64,000 nt of DNA from Raffaelea ambrosiae. Its lineage: Eukaryota; Ascomycota; Sordariomycetes; Ophiostomatales; Ophiostomataceae. How positions within the stretch are numbered: position 1 is the first letter of the stretch; each line of letters opens with the position of its first letter. Both the position numbers and the translations under genes were made by a program. The notes under the pieces are model-generated. The model did no database searches. It was not told where the DNA came from and saw only the letters and a list, made by a program, of their open reading frames with translations. Shown here piece by piece: positions 53,251-64,000 of the stretch. The stretch is taken from the NCBI GenBank assembly GCA_002778195.1, contig PCDI01000007.1, positions 605,127 through 669,126 on the forward strand, written 5' to 3'.

Positions 53251-56200
53251 GGGGAGAGAGAGAGGGGGGGGGAGGGAGCCTACAATGTGCGGGGAGCGAC
53301 TGGACAAAGGAAGATCCTCGTCAAGCGGTTGCACAAACTTTTTGTCAAGGGAGAAAACGGCGGTGCTGGTTTTCTTTTTCCTTTTTATTTCTTTTCGTCT
53401 CGCGTAAGGGGGAGAGAGAGAGAGAGAGAGAGAGGAAGACACGGCACACTTGCGTGGAACAGGCATTGTTGTTCATTTTTATTCTATTCATAATCATCAT
53501 CATATCCCTGGTTGTGTGGTGTCGGACAAAGAAAAGTTTTCTGCCCATTGTTATTTTTTATGCAGTGTCCAACAGACAAATAGAGGCGTTTTTTTTTTTT
53601 TGTTTTTGCTCTTGTTTTTTTTGTTCCCCTGCTTTTTGTTTCTTGTCTTTGTTCTTTTTGGGGGCATTGGTCTTTCCATTCTCCTCGCATAGACCACACA
53701 TACGGATATCTCTATTGTTTGTCCTGTAAAACATGCAGTGTCTCATTCAGCTCCCAATAATTCTAGAACAAGTCGTGGTGTGACCTGGAAAGGAATTGCC
53801 AAAAAAGGAAAGTAATTGCGAGCAAATGTCCCCAAATGTCCTCTTACAGCATCAGTAGGTGCTCAGGTGACCACAGCCGGATGGAAAGCAGCGTCGGCAC
53901 AACCGAAATGCGAAATGGGCGCCGGACAGTTGGGTTTGCCCATGCGTTTGGGTCGCCGTTGGGGCCGTCAGGTCTAAATACAGAGACAAACATAGACTAC
54001 TCTGCACTCCTTCCGGCCTCCAACAGCTGTCAACTGTGATGGGATCTGGCCCCAAAATATGCAAGTTGGTTGCGTATGCAGTTGGCTTGGGCACAACCAA
54101 GATAAGGAGCCTTTTGGTCACAACAACCCCTGTTTCTTCACCCTTCGGGGGGGGGGGGCATGACAACTGCCACGAGTAGGAACAATAAACGACTGTGTTC
54201 CTCGGTGACTAGGATGCGAAGCAGAAAAAAACCGTGTCTCGCGGCCATTTTCTTCACCTGGAGCAATTGCCGAGACCCTTCTCCCTGTTTTCACCACTTC
54301 CTATATTGAAAAGGATGGGATCTGACATGCATCTTACATGGTGATGCACCTTGCGGGGACCACGGTCGCAGCCAATAGGGCCTGCGTGGACGGCCCGTCT
54401 GTCTGTCTGTTTGCCAGTCTGCCTTTGGCCGGTTGTCTTTGCTCGATTCCTCGTGCTGACTGCATAAAGGGCATTCGACTGATGCTGTCTTTTTGCTCTG
54501 TAGGGGTGGTCGACCTGTCGAGCGGCCTGGTCATCTGGACCGGCCACTGCCCTTCACGCAGACCAGGGGACACGCCCGCGGCGGAATCAGTACATGAAGG
54601 AATGCGGTCTATTGGATTGGCAGCGAGCAACGGGCTAGGCCGGGCGCCTCCGTGATCTGTGGCAAACAATTTCACCGAGGAGGATTGGACGGTGTCGCTC
54701 TCACTTGCCCCCAGTGTCTTCGAGCACGATACGGTGTACACCGACCACTCCGAAAGGTGGCAGGTGTCGGGGTTCTGGAGGAGGATCATTATTAGCTAAC
54801 TCGAGCAGCATCACAGTTCGCCCTACAAAAAAAAGTGGACAGTGGAGACCTCTCCCTACGACGGTGTGCTGCTGGCGTGCTGCTATGGCCCACTGGCGTC
54901 CTGATGGATCCAGCCGGCCGACATGGGTGCTGCCGCATTCTGGCCAATCCCTACACCGTAGGGTTTGCACGCATGGCTTTTTAAGCGCCCGGGTTTTGCT
55001 GGCAGGTGACAGGGGGGGTAAGGGAGGGGGGAGGTGGAGGAAATGGGGAGAATGGAGAAAATGGGCGGGAAAGGGTATTCTCCTGACAGTCGCCACAGAA
55101 ACAGAGAGAACAATCAGACACCGACACACACACACACACACCACAAGAGACAATGCAATCACTTGTGAACTGCTGTGCATCTAGATGCGTCCCAAGCGCC
55201 CGGGAGGAGGAGGGGGGAAATATGTAGACGTTCCCAAAAAAAAAAAGGGAGGGATCATGAAAGTGATCCGACTGCATGGATTCGGCTGTTGGCGATCCTA
55301 TCTGGAAGCGAAGGCGACGTCAATGGCAGAAAGCTCCCCCCCCCAAAAGGGTTCGCGAGGCGCGGAAAGGAGGAGATGGCGCAAAGGACGAACGCTCACT
55401 CGCCCCAAAATGGGCCAACAACACACAGGTAGACGCTGGCCGCAGAAACGGCCTCCTTTTTCTGTGTGTTTGCTGGTGCATACGCTTCGCGCGCAGGACT
55501 GGCTCTGTGGGTGTGTGCCAAAGCGACGAGACTGGAGGAGACGGCGACAAAGGGTGATAGCACAGGTGATGGGGCATCGGTTCACAAAAGGGTCAAGAAC
55601 AAATGCCATTGTGTGTTGGCCATTGTGCTGCTTACCTCTTTCTTTGTCCACGGACATCGGCTCATTTCTTTTGTCATCACAAGCACATCATGCAGCGTAT
55701 GGTCTGCTTCTTCACACGGGAAGGGAAGAACATGCAAAACCACCTTGCATCAAGGAAACAGCAAAAAAAAAAAACCAAAGCAATACGTGACGGATGATAT
55801 TGCTGCTGGCAAAGAAACGTAAGATGCGGCATGCTGGTTCGGCGACCCGGTTCTGTGCCCTGTTTTTCTGGTGCCGTTCTGTCCTTGTCTGGCCCGTCCT
55901 GGTTGCCCTATGACACCCATCTTGCCAATGCAAGATAGATGAACGTATTATTACATGACTAGCATGTATGTGCTGGAGGCTGGTGTATTTTCCCACCTTC
56001 TAGCAGAGTCCGGCTCATCACATTGGCAGGGTTCTATTTTTGGCCTGCCCATGCTCCGTCACCAATATACTAGTTCCCACTATGTACATAGTCTGTGCTA
56101 TCGTACATGCAGAACGTCTGTGCAAAAAGACAGCACATGACATGCTTTGCTTTTGTGGTGACAGCAGGCACGCCGGGAGGGGTTGGGCTCTGTCTTTGTT

Positions 56201-56650
56201 TGGCTCCCTGGTTCACGCCAGAGCCCAAGAGCGATCCTGGGTGATCTTGGCCCTGCCGTTCTTTTTTTGGCGTCACCATCGCGGAGACGATGGCCTCATG
56301 GTTCATACTCGTAGACGGGCTGCCGTGGGTCTTCTGGCGACGTTCTCTTTTCATTCTCATCGTTCACACTCTTCACGGCGAGGAAGCTCGCCTCAACTCA
56401 CCAGATCCTGCTTCTAAGCGCCCGGTGGCTGGCTCTCCAAGACCACCGGCCCTCGGTATCCCCACAAAGCCAGCTTGGCACTACGACCAGAGTGGAAACC
56501 GTGTTGTAGACTATGCCGGATAGGGGGGGGGGGGAGGAGGAGGGAGGGGCGGCGTGGCTAGCCGACCGTTGGCCAGGGGGTGTGGGCATTGGTTCAGCCT
56601 CTTGCTCTTTAAGATGGGCTCTGGCTTTTTGTGGACTCCACCACGCACAA

Positions 56651-56760
56651 GGAGCCACTCACAGGCGACGCCACGCATAACCATTCACAGACCAGCTCTT
56701 GAGAGCCACTCACAGACCGCTGAGAGCCACTCACCACGTCCTTTTTTCACAGAACCACTC
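56651..56760. repeat. dispersed GAGCCACTCAC-type repeats
   Basis: GAGCCACTCAC occurs at about 56652, 56703 and 56723, with variants ACCATTCACAGACC (56680) and AACCACTCAC (56753). Spacing is irregular, 20-50 bp. Confidence 0.6.
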
Positions 56761-58211
56761 ACACACACCACAACCACGCACACCGCACACCTTGCCTTTT
56801 TGTTTCGTCCCATGCTAGACCACCCACCCCCCCCCAAGTTCATTTTACGAGGTGAGCAAAGACAAAGCACAATCACATTTTTCTTGTCTGTTTGGATTCT
56901 GGTCTGTTTTCCCTCCTTGCCAAGGTGGCCAACCGCTCGAAATAGGACCACCTACGCAGAGCCAAGTCGTGCCTTGGCTCTGAACAGCACGGCAAACAAA
57001 GCCATCAACAGGCAAACCCAGACAATACTCGCACTACCCGTACTACGCGCTTGTCCATGTTGCTACTCGCACATACATACATAGTAGTACTACTACCTTG
57101 TCGGATGCACTGCACAGAATGGACAACCAGGGGGGGGGTCCGCACTATGCCTGTCTAAGTCTAAATAGAGAGCATGGATATACGGGAACCCAATACATAG
57201 CACACCTGTGGTGACCTTGGTGACGTTTGTTTGGTGGTGATGCGTTCTCCAAGAGTCTTGGTAGGTCTTGGGAGACTGGTTTAGCTCGGATGGGGTCTGG
57301 TGTCGTCTGGTGGCGTCGCTGCCCTTTTCTGTTTTGTCCTGGCCGGTCCGCTCCCTTGTTGGGCAGCCAAGAACGGCGAGTCCCCTCCTCGTCCAGACAA
57401 ACAAAGACCATCACTGGGCCGTGATGGGCGGCTGCACGGAAGGGGGCCACCCAAGCGGTGTTCTTCCATTGGACAGACCAGACCTGCCCTGCCGGTATTT
57501 GGTCCTCTTTCTGATCTGACCTTTTTTATTTTCCCCCTTTCTGTTTTCTGTTTTCTGTTTTCCTCACTTCGTTCTCTCTTCCCACTGGCTCTGCACCGGC
57601 CTGCATCTGGGTCTCTGCATTTCGTCCCCTCTCCTTTTCCTTTTTCGTCGACCCCGTGAACAAAGGACAAAGGAGATCTCGTCGAACAGCCGGATCGATA
57701 TAATCGTAGCCTCCTCACCTCCCCCCCCCCTCCGTCCTTCTCACCAACCCCCCCCTGGTCCTCCTTCACCGTCTTATTGAGGCTCGTCACTCTATGGTCT
57801 CTCTGTTTGATGATTTAATCTGTCGACCATCCTGCTTCTAGCAGCCCTCCTCTTCTCTGCAAAGAAAGAAAACCAAACCAAGAAGAAACGTCTGCAGTCT
57901 TTATTTTTGTCCTCTCATGATCTTGATTTGTTGGTTTATTTGCATTCTGCTTGCAATATTGCTGCAACCCTGCCCATCTGCAGCCTCTTCCGGACTCTGT
58001 CTCGGCGCCTGCCTCTCCCATTGTCTCGCTGCAAGTCGACTTCTTCTCCTGGATCGATTGGACCGAAAAAGGGAAAGAAAACCAGTCAGGCCGTCCTTTC
58101 TTCCCGAGTCTCGTCTGTCGTGCATAGATCCCCCCCTGACCGGTTCTTCTTTTTCGCAGCCAACATAATACGCATTCCTCCCGCCTACCCCCAAGCGCCT
58201 GCACTCACTCA

Positions 58212-58233
58212 CTCTCTCTCTCTCTCTCTCTCT
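58212..58233. repeat. CT microsatellite
   Basis: Eleven CT units in the upstream region of the membrane protein gene. Confidence 0.85.
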
Positions 58234-58467
58234 TCGGCCTTTTGTTTTGTCCTATAATATGATTCCCCCTTTCGTCCCATTAGACAGACTCTTTTAAACG
58301 GAGGCCCGGTCTCGCGACCTGCGTTGTGCATTTCCTTGCTCTTTAATTCGCCATCTCCCGCTCCTTCTCTCCTCTCTCCCTCTCCATCTCTCTCTGTGCC
58401 TCTATCAAAAGCTGCAGGTTGTTTTGCATTTTGCATTTCTGGGGTTTTTTTTTTCTTTTTTGGCCCA

Positions 58468-61153
58468 ATGACGGGCAGCATTTGTGGCCGTGTTGGCCTC
58501 TTCTTCCTCCTCGTCTTCGTCTTCTTCAGTCACCGGGCGGCCGCCATCCAGGTCACGCCAAACTCGCCATGTGCCAGTGTCTGCATCGACAGCGACGGCC
58601 TCGACGTGTCGGACCCCAACTCGTCGACGACGAAGAACAGCGACCTCCGCTGCCGGGACGGCGACTTCAACTCGACCACGACGGGCCAGAAGTGGCAGAC
58701 GTGTCTCAGCTGTCTGCAGAACAGCACCTTTTCGCAAGGGAGCGAGAGTGACCAGGCCTGGTTTTTCTGTATGTTTCTTTCTGTCTCTCTGTCTCTCTCT
58801 CTCGTCTGCTGTGTGGCCCGAGAAGGGATCCATGGCTTGGTTTCCCAACATCGAACGACCGGTCTTTGTTTTCGTGTCTAACCTGTCTGCCCCATTAGAC
58901 AACATTCGCTACAACTTTGATTACTGCATCTTTGGCTATCCCAACGCAACAGACGTCGGGTCCAACCCGTGCCAGACGTCCACGTCCTGCGGCGCCCTGC
59001 AAGACGCTCTGGCCCAGGGCATCCCCGCCGTGACCGCGTCGGGCAACGGCTCCACGTATGCCTACTGCGGCGTCGACGGCGGCGCGCTCGCCAACAACAG
59101 CGCCGACGTGCAGAGCTGTATGTCGTGCGTCAGCGCCATCGGCAACACCACGTATCTGGCCAACAGCCTCGTCGCGCTGGAGGCCGGCTGCCAGCAGCAG
59201 CTGCCTGCCAACGAGTCGGTCGGCCTCAGCGCCAGCATCTTTGCGTCGACGCTCATCAGCATCACCAATCCGAACACGGACCCGTCCTCGTCGTCCTCCT
59301 CCTCCTCCGCCGCCGACGGGACCAAGTCCAGCCACATTGCCACGACGACGATTGCCGTGATCATCATCGCCGCGGTCCTGTTTCTGTGTGCCGTCTGCGG
59401 CTTCGCCTTTGTCATGTGGCGCAAGCGCAAGACCCGGCAGATGCGGCGCAAGGCGGCCGAGCGGTATGCCGCGCGCAACAACATGACGCTCAAGCGGAAG
59501 CCCAGCAGCGCCAGCGGTGGCGGGGGCGGCATCGGGGGGGGTGGCGGCCGCGTGGTCATGGTGGCCCCCGGCAGCGGCCCGCTGGCCCAGGGCCACCGGG
59601 ACGCCGACGAGGGCGGCGGCACTTCTGCGCGCCGCAACCGCCACGACTGGAGCCAGTTCACCTCGGCGGAGCACATCACCGTGCCGGTGGCCGTGTCGGG
59701 GCGGGCCAGCTGGCGCGGGTCGATGGACAGCGAGCGGGTCGCCGGGTCGCCCGAGGTGGAGCAGCAGCAGCCGCCGCCCTTCCCCCTGGGCCACCACATG
59801 GAGATGACCGACCGCGCGAGCGAGGCGAGGACCGGACCAGCCGCCGCCGCCGACGACGACGACGAGCGAGGCCCACCCCCACCGAACAGCAAGGGCCACG
59901 TGCACCACGCGTCGAGCATCTCCCGGCTCGAGTCCATCGTGGAATCGCCGGGCCTTGCGCCGGCCGTCCTGAAGAGCGGCGACCACCCCGGGGACGCGGC
60001 GGCTCGGCAGACGGCCCCGGCCCACACCAGCCCCGGCACCGGCACCAGCACCACACAGACAGCCACGCGCGGACCGCCCCAGCTGCACAAGCTCACGACC
60101 ACGTCTCTGTCGTCGGCCTCGGCGTCGGCCTCCATCACCACCCGCCGCTACCAGCAGTCGCCGCTGTCGGCCGTCTCGACGGCGTCCAACAACGCGTACT
60201 ACATGCGCGGGTCGCCGGAGATGTACGGCACGCCGACGTCGGCCACGGGCTTGCTCGCGCACGCGCCCTGGACGTCCATGAACCGGTCCACGCCGCCGCC
60301 GCCGCCGCTGCCGGCCATGCCTCCGACAAGCCATACGACCCTCTACAGCCTCCACGGTGCCGCCGCCCCGTCGGCCGTCGCCGGTGGTGCCGGCCACACG
60401 CACAATCAGCCTCCTCCTTCTCGGGCCGGCATCAGCACGACACCGTCTCCTCCACCACCACCTCCACCACCACCACCGCCGCCGCCCGGCCCCGACGTGC
60501 CGAACCTCCAGCGACACCCCAGCGGCGGCAGCCTCCGGGGCAGCCTCCACGAGCGCCGGTCCCTCCACACGTCCTCGCCGCCCGTGTCCATGGCCAACTG
60601 GGCCGCCCGGCAGTCCACCACTTCGGTCGCCGGGTCGGTCGCCGGGTCGGTCGCCGGGTCGGGCGCCGCGGCCGTGCCGGTGCCCGCCATGCACGCAGCG
60701 CCCACCCCCGTGCTGGGCCACCGCAGCAGCGCGCGGTCCATCGGCGGCCGGTCCGCGCGCAGCGTGCACTCGGTGAACGGGCTGGGCGCGGCCACGATGA
60801 CGTCGCGGCAGCCGGTGTCGTCGTCGGACGAAGACGACGACGACGGCAACCTGCCGCCGCCGCCGCCGCTGTCGCAGCAGGTGCCCCGGGGACGGACACC
60901 GCCGCAGCGGCACCGGACGCCGCCGGCCGTCGCCCAGGCGCGGTCGCGGTCGACCAGCCGCAGCGGCGGGGACGTCTCCACCGGGCTGGGCATCGTGGGC
61001 ACGCGGATGCAGACGACGGCGCGGATCCACACGATCGGCCACCGGGCGAGCCGGAGCGACGTGACCACCACGGCCACCACGGGCAGCCCGGCGTCGTCGC
61101 GGGCGATCCGCGTGGACTTTCCGCCGCCGCCGCCTCCGATTCCGAAGCGATGA
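58468..61153 (+). CDS. single-pass Cys-rich surface protein with a long Pro/Ser-rich cytoplasmic tail
   Basis: I read two exons, 58468-58768 and 58899-61153, giving about 851 residues. Signal peptide at residues 1-26 (GLFFLLVFVFFSHRAAA). The ectodomain, about 220 residues, is rich in Cys and N-glycosylation sites, with two CxxC-type segments (TCLSCLQNSTF and SCMSCVSAIGNTTY). A short Ser run precedes the transmembrane segment at about residues 249-273 (IAVIIIAAVLFLCAVCGFAFVMW), followed by a basic stop-transfer stretch (RKRKTRQMRRK). The ~575-residue tail is disordered, with many Ser/Thr/His/Pro, several polyproline runs (for example near 60455-60485) and three AGSV repeats (60630-60660). Database entries of this type are often called LPXTG-domain proteins, though I see no sortase motif. 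The layout suggests a cell-wall sensor or adaptor; this is inference. Confidence 0.8.
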
Positions 61154-61729
61154 GCCGCGGCGTGCTGGCGTGGTTTTTTGTGGTCTTTTTCCCCTCCCCT
61201 TTTTTGCCCCTTTGATTTCCCTCTAGCTTTATACCTCTCTGCCATGACTTTTTGACTCTCTGCCATGACTTTCTGACTCTCTGATTCAAATGTATACTAT
61301 TGTCCAAGCGCACACGACGTGTTGCTGTATTGGTTGCTTGACGGCCTCTTTGTTTATGTTGGGAGCATGGAACTTTGTAATACTATATACGATTGCTCTT
61401 ATTCTCATGCCTAATTTCATCCTTCTTCATAGCGACCAATGGAAGAGCAGACGCACACACGGAAATGTCTTGGTTCCCGAGTTTGTTTGCGCCGCAAATC
61501 GTTTGTCCAGACCATGCTGCTATGTCGGGAAACTGCCCTCCTAGTGCTCACCCACTTCCCTGTTACAGCGCACGGATCGCTGTACATAGGCGTAGATACG
61601 CTAGCCGCATGCCCATGTCCAGTGCGTGTCCCCTGTGGGTCGTCTCTTGTCGTGTCGGCCCCCTCTCGATCCTTATCGCGACGTCACTCGGATGTCGTTG
61701 CTGCCACCTCCGACTGTCGGGCTCGGAAC
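61154..61729. other. intergenic region, membrane protein / Zn2Cys6 regulator
   Basis: Contains a 21-bp tandem repeat just after the membrane protein gene. No gene is seen. Confidence 0.65.
61235..61284. repeat. 21-bp tandem repeat, about 2.4 copies
   Basis: CTCTCTGCCATGACTTT(T/C)TGA is repeated at 61235-61255 and 61256-61276, with a partial third copy. It probably lies in the 3' UTR of the membrane protein gene. Confidence 0.85.
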
Positions 61730-64000
61730 ATGGCCGATTCTGGGCTGGCGAGGCCTTTGCCGACCTCTTGTCCTACCACCATGCACAGCACACATACCGC
61801 GCTGTCCGGCCGCCGGCGGCGCTACCTCAGCAAACGCGAGCGGCCGTGCGACTTCTGCCGGTCCCGGAAGTCGGCCTGCCGGATCGAGGCCGGCGGGCCG
61901 CCGTGCCGGCTGTGTGCCAGCCGCGGCCGGACATGCACCTTTGACAAGGCACCGCCGCCGCGGAAGCGAAGAGCGGCCAACGCGCAGGCGCCGGGACAGG
62001 TACGGGCGCCCGTTTGGAGCGGCAGGCCGCCTGTACCCTCGGTCGACCCGGTCGATCCGGTTGGCCCCGTGTCTACCACGGGCGGCTTGCCCGACCCAAG
62101 CGCCACGCGTCTGCGGCCGCTCCCACCGGCCACGGCAGCCACAGACTGGACCGGTTTCTTGCCGTCGTCGGCCGCCCTGGGCTGCGACGACGACGACGAC
62201 GACTTGGGTCTGCTGCCGCCGTGGAACGAAGATGACGACGACCCAGCGCGTCTGCCGGGCCTGCTATCCGGAGGCGGCGGCGGAGACGACTATGAGCTTG
62301 GCGGCAGCAGCGGCTTCGGTGCGCCTCGGTCGTCGTCGTCACCGTCTTCGGTGCCGCCTCTGCCCGCCTGCAGCAGCAGCAGCAGCAGCAGCAGCACCAC
62401 GCCGCCCGCCGAGGAAGAAGAGGGAGACGAGCCCGCTGCTGCTGCTGCTGCTGGCCAGACGATACGAGAGGAGGACCGACGAGCAGGCGTCGTCGTCCAC
62501 AACCAGTCGGGCCCCGGGACGGATGCAGGGTCGGGTCCGTCGGATGCGGCCATGGTCCGGGAGAACAACGCCCGCGCTCTCTGCACGGGCTCCACCGGCG
62601 ACCTCGAGCCGTATGTCGTTCGGCGGTTCCGGTTCGACGCGCACGGCCGCTGCCGGTTCCGCAAGCTGACGCATCTCAATTTGGACGCCGGCGCGGCGCG
62701 CTTTCTGCTGGTGGAGCGGTCGCTCCTGGCCGCGTGCCGACAAGAGGCCGGCCACGAAGAGGTGGGCGCGGACCACAGCGAGCACGATGGGCGGCAGGAG
62801 CTGGAGGCCATCGTGGCACCCAGCATCGGCGCCCGTCTGGTGGCGCTCTTCCGCCTCTTTCTGGGGCCGCACTGTCCCATCTTTGCGTGGCCGGGGGCCG
62901 GCCACGCCGCCGTGCCCGACCTCGATCCCGCCACGTCCCCGCCTCTGCTCCTGGCGGCCGTCTACGCCATTGTCCAGCCGTTTGTGCGCTTCGACGCGTT
63001 CTTGGCGGTCGAGTACGCCTACGACGGCAGCTCGCCGCAGTACTGCGCCCGCCTCCTGCAGTTCGCCGACCGCGCCCTGCGGCCGCAGCTCCATGCGCCC
63101 TCGCTGGCCACGGTGCAGGCCCTGCTGCTGCTGGTGGTGCGGCCCTCGACGGACCCGTCCGTGTCCGAGAGCGCCATGAAGTGGACGCAGCTGGGGATGC
63201 TGGTGACGGCGGCCCAGGCGCTGGGGCTGCAGCACGACCCGGACGGCGGTGGCGGCGGACGCGGACGCGGAAGCGGACGCGGCGGCACCCCCCCTCCCCG
63301 GCGCTGGCATCTGCCCGCATGGCAGGTGGCGCAGCGACGGCGGCTGGCCGCGATGGTGTATGCCACGGACAAGTGGATGGCGTGCAGCCTGGGACGGCCA
63401 CCGCTGCTGCGGGCGGACAACTGGGAGGTGACGCAGCTGGCGGGCGGCGGAGAGACAGACGGAGACACAGAAAGCAGCCGCCCAGACGAGCAGGGCAGCC
63501 ACCGAGTCGGACACGAAGAAACAGAAGCCCGGTCGCGGGACGCGCTTGGGTCCGGACTGGGCGCGCCGGCCTGGACGGCGCTGGTGCACTACACCGAGCT
63601 GAGCCATCTGCTGGACCGCGTGCTGTGTGATTTGTTGTACGTTGGGCCGATGTGTTGCAGACGAAGGAGGAACGCGTTGTACATGTGTCCTAACAGCCTG
63701 GCAGTTCCCTGCGCAACACGGCCGAGCAGAAAAACGACTACCAAAAGACGCTGCAGGCGGCCAAGCCGCTGCTGGAGGCGCTGGCCGCGTGGCACCAGCG
63801 ATTCGAGCAGACCGAGGCGGCGTATGCGGCGGCGGCGGCGGCGGGGGTGGAAGAAGCAGGCGACCTCCGCGAGGACAGCGGGGACGACGACGTCCCGGCG
63901 ACGTGTGCCCAGGTCTGTCGCCTGGGCTACCAGTACATCAAGATCAACATCTTTCGCGCCATCATGCGGCCGTTCCTGGAGGGGGGGGAGAGGCCAGGGG
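61730..64000 (+). CDS. Zn(II)2Cys6 transcription factor, 3' end beyond the window
   Basis: I read exon 1 as 61730-63636 and exon 2 from 63705 to the window edge, 734 residues so far. The zinc cluster uses C40, C43, C50, C59, C62 and C69 (CDFCRSRKSAC..CRLCASRGRTC), flanked by basic RRRR and RKRR stretches. After a disordered linker with Ser and Ala runs, a fungal-specific regulatory (middle homology) domain follows from about residue 310: LLAAVYAIVQPFVRFDAF, then MKWTQLGMLVTAAQALGLQHDP, and MVYATDKWMACSLGRPPLL. The intron has branch CCTAACAG; the acceptor at 63704 rather than the nearer AG keeps FSLRNTAEQKNDYQ in frame. An internal ATG at residue 18 is an alternative start. The target genes are unknown. 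Confidence 0.88.
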   Translation, partial: MADSGLARPLPTSCPTTMHSTHTALSGRRRRYLSKRERPCDFCRSRKSACRIEAGGPPCRLCASRGRTCTFDKAPPPRKRRAANAQAPGQVRAPVWSGRPPVPSVDPVDPVGPVSTTGGLPDPSATRLRPLPPATAATDWTGFLPSSAALGCDDDDDDLGLLPPWNEDDDDPARLPGLLSGGGGGDDYELGGSSGFGAPRSSSSPSSVPPLPACSSSSSSSSTTPPAEEEEGDEPAAAAAAGQTIREEDRRAGVVVHNQSGPGTDAGSGPSDAAMVRENNARALCTGSTGDLEPYVVRRFRFDAHGRCRFRKLTHLNLDAGAARFLLVERSLLAACRQEAGHEEVGADHSEHDGRQELEAIVAPSIGARLVALFRLFLGPHCPIFAWPGAGHAAVPDLDPATSPPLLLAAVYAIVQPFVRFDAFLAVEYAYDGSSPQYCARLLQFADRALRPQLHAPSLATVQALLLLVVRPSTDPSVSESAMKWTQLGMLVTAAQALGLQHDPDGGGGGRGRGSGRGGTPPPRRWHLPAWQVAQRRRLAAMVYATDKWMACSLGRPPLLRADNWEVTQLAGGGETDGDTESSRPDEQGSHRVGHEETEARSRDALGSGLGAPAWTALVHYTELSHLLDRVLCDLLYVGPMCCRRRRNALYMCPNSLAVPCATRPSRKTTTKRRCRRPSRCWRRWPRGTSDSSRPRRRMRRRRRRGWKKQATSARTAGTTTSRRRVPRSVAWATSTSRSTSFAPSCGRSWRGGRGQG

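Larger units (their letters stand above)
53251..58467. other. 5.2-kb gene-poor intergenic region
   Basis: No recognisable gene lies between Ebp2 and the membrane protein gene, both on the plus strand. It holds GA repeats (53411-53434), a CA run near 55124-55140, a cluster of short repeats near 56650-56765 and a CT repeat at 58212-58233. The final ~900 bp are CT-rich, like a long promoter or leader. Open frames found on both strands resemble no known family. Confidence 0.55.

Noticed and set aside
58895..61042. 715-codon minus-strand open frame over the surface-protein gene
   Set aside because: Arg/Gly/Val-rich shadow of a GC-rich exon; the plus strand has a signal peptide, a membrane helix and a good splice junction.

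Overview
The window is about 64 kb of nuclear DNA from a filamentous ascomycete (Pezizomycotina, most likely a Sordariomycete). The grounds are short introns of 50-190 bp with GTRNGT donors and CTAAC-type branch sites, an actin gene with tiny 5' exons, fungus-specific families (Aim6-like phosphodiesterase, TRI12-type MFS pump, Zn2Cys6 regulator, TFIIIC tau138) and long CAG/CAA tracts. The heavy polyglutamine and the homopolymer-rich spacers recall Ophiostomatales, but the genus is a guess. I rebuilt exon structures by eye from reading frames, splice signals and remembered family sequences; no alignment was run.

Layout. 0.5-4.0 kb: a polyQ-rich four-finger C2H2 (Azf1-type) regulator (+). 4.05-10.09 kb: an unusually long spacer between two gene 3' ends, with no recognisable gene. 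10.1-13.2 kb: ZW10/Dsl1 tether subunit (-). 14.5-17.8 kb: M16 metalloprotease (+). 18.5-18.9 kb: serine palmitoyltransferase small subunit (-). 19.6-20.4 kb: mitochondrial GGQ rescue factor (+). 21.2-23.3 kb: actin (-). 25.8-26.5 kb: Fes1 (+). 27.0-28.3 kb: mitoribosomal uL5m (-). 28.8-36.3 kb: TFIIIC B-block subunit (-). 36.9-38.1 kb: CCDC137-like basic protein (-). 40.7-42.3 kb: Aim6-like phosphodiesterase (+). 43.4-44.1 kb: cyanase (+). 45.4-46.1 kb: orphan two-exon gene (+). 46.8-47.5 kb: ABM-fold protein (-). 48.3-50.4 kb: TRI12-type transporter (-). 51.8-53.3 kb: Ebp2 (+). 53.3-58.5 kb: gene-poor spacer. 58.5-61.2 kb: single-pass Cys-rich surface protein (+). 61.7 kb to the end: Zn2Cys6 regulator, cut by the window edge (+).

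Most genes are housekeeping. One theme joins several of them: translation and ribosome-related genes (rescue factor, uL5m, TFIIIC, CCDC137-like, Ebp2) each have a CACGTG E-box 160-430 bp upstream, and by eye I found no other CACGTG in non-coding DNA except one inside a ZW10 intron. Fes1 has a four-unit heat-shock element upstream. The ABM-like gene and the MFS pump, in tandem on the same strand, could form a small detoxification or secondary-metabolism pair.

I found no CRISPR, phage, rRNA, convincing tRNA or intact transposon. The strongest candidates for something undescribed are the long convergent spacer (4-10 kb), the orphan gene at 45.4 kb and the E-box pattern.
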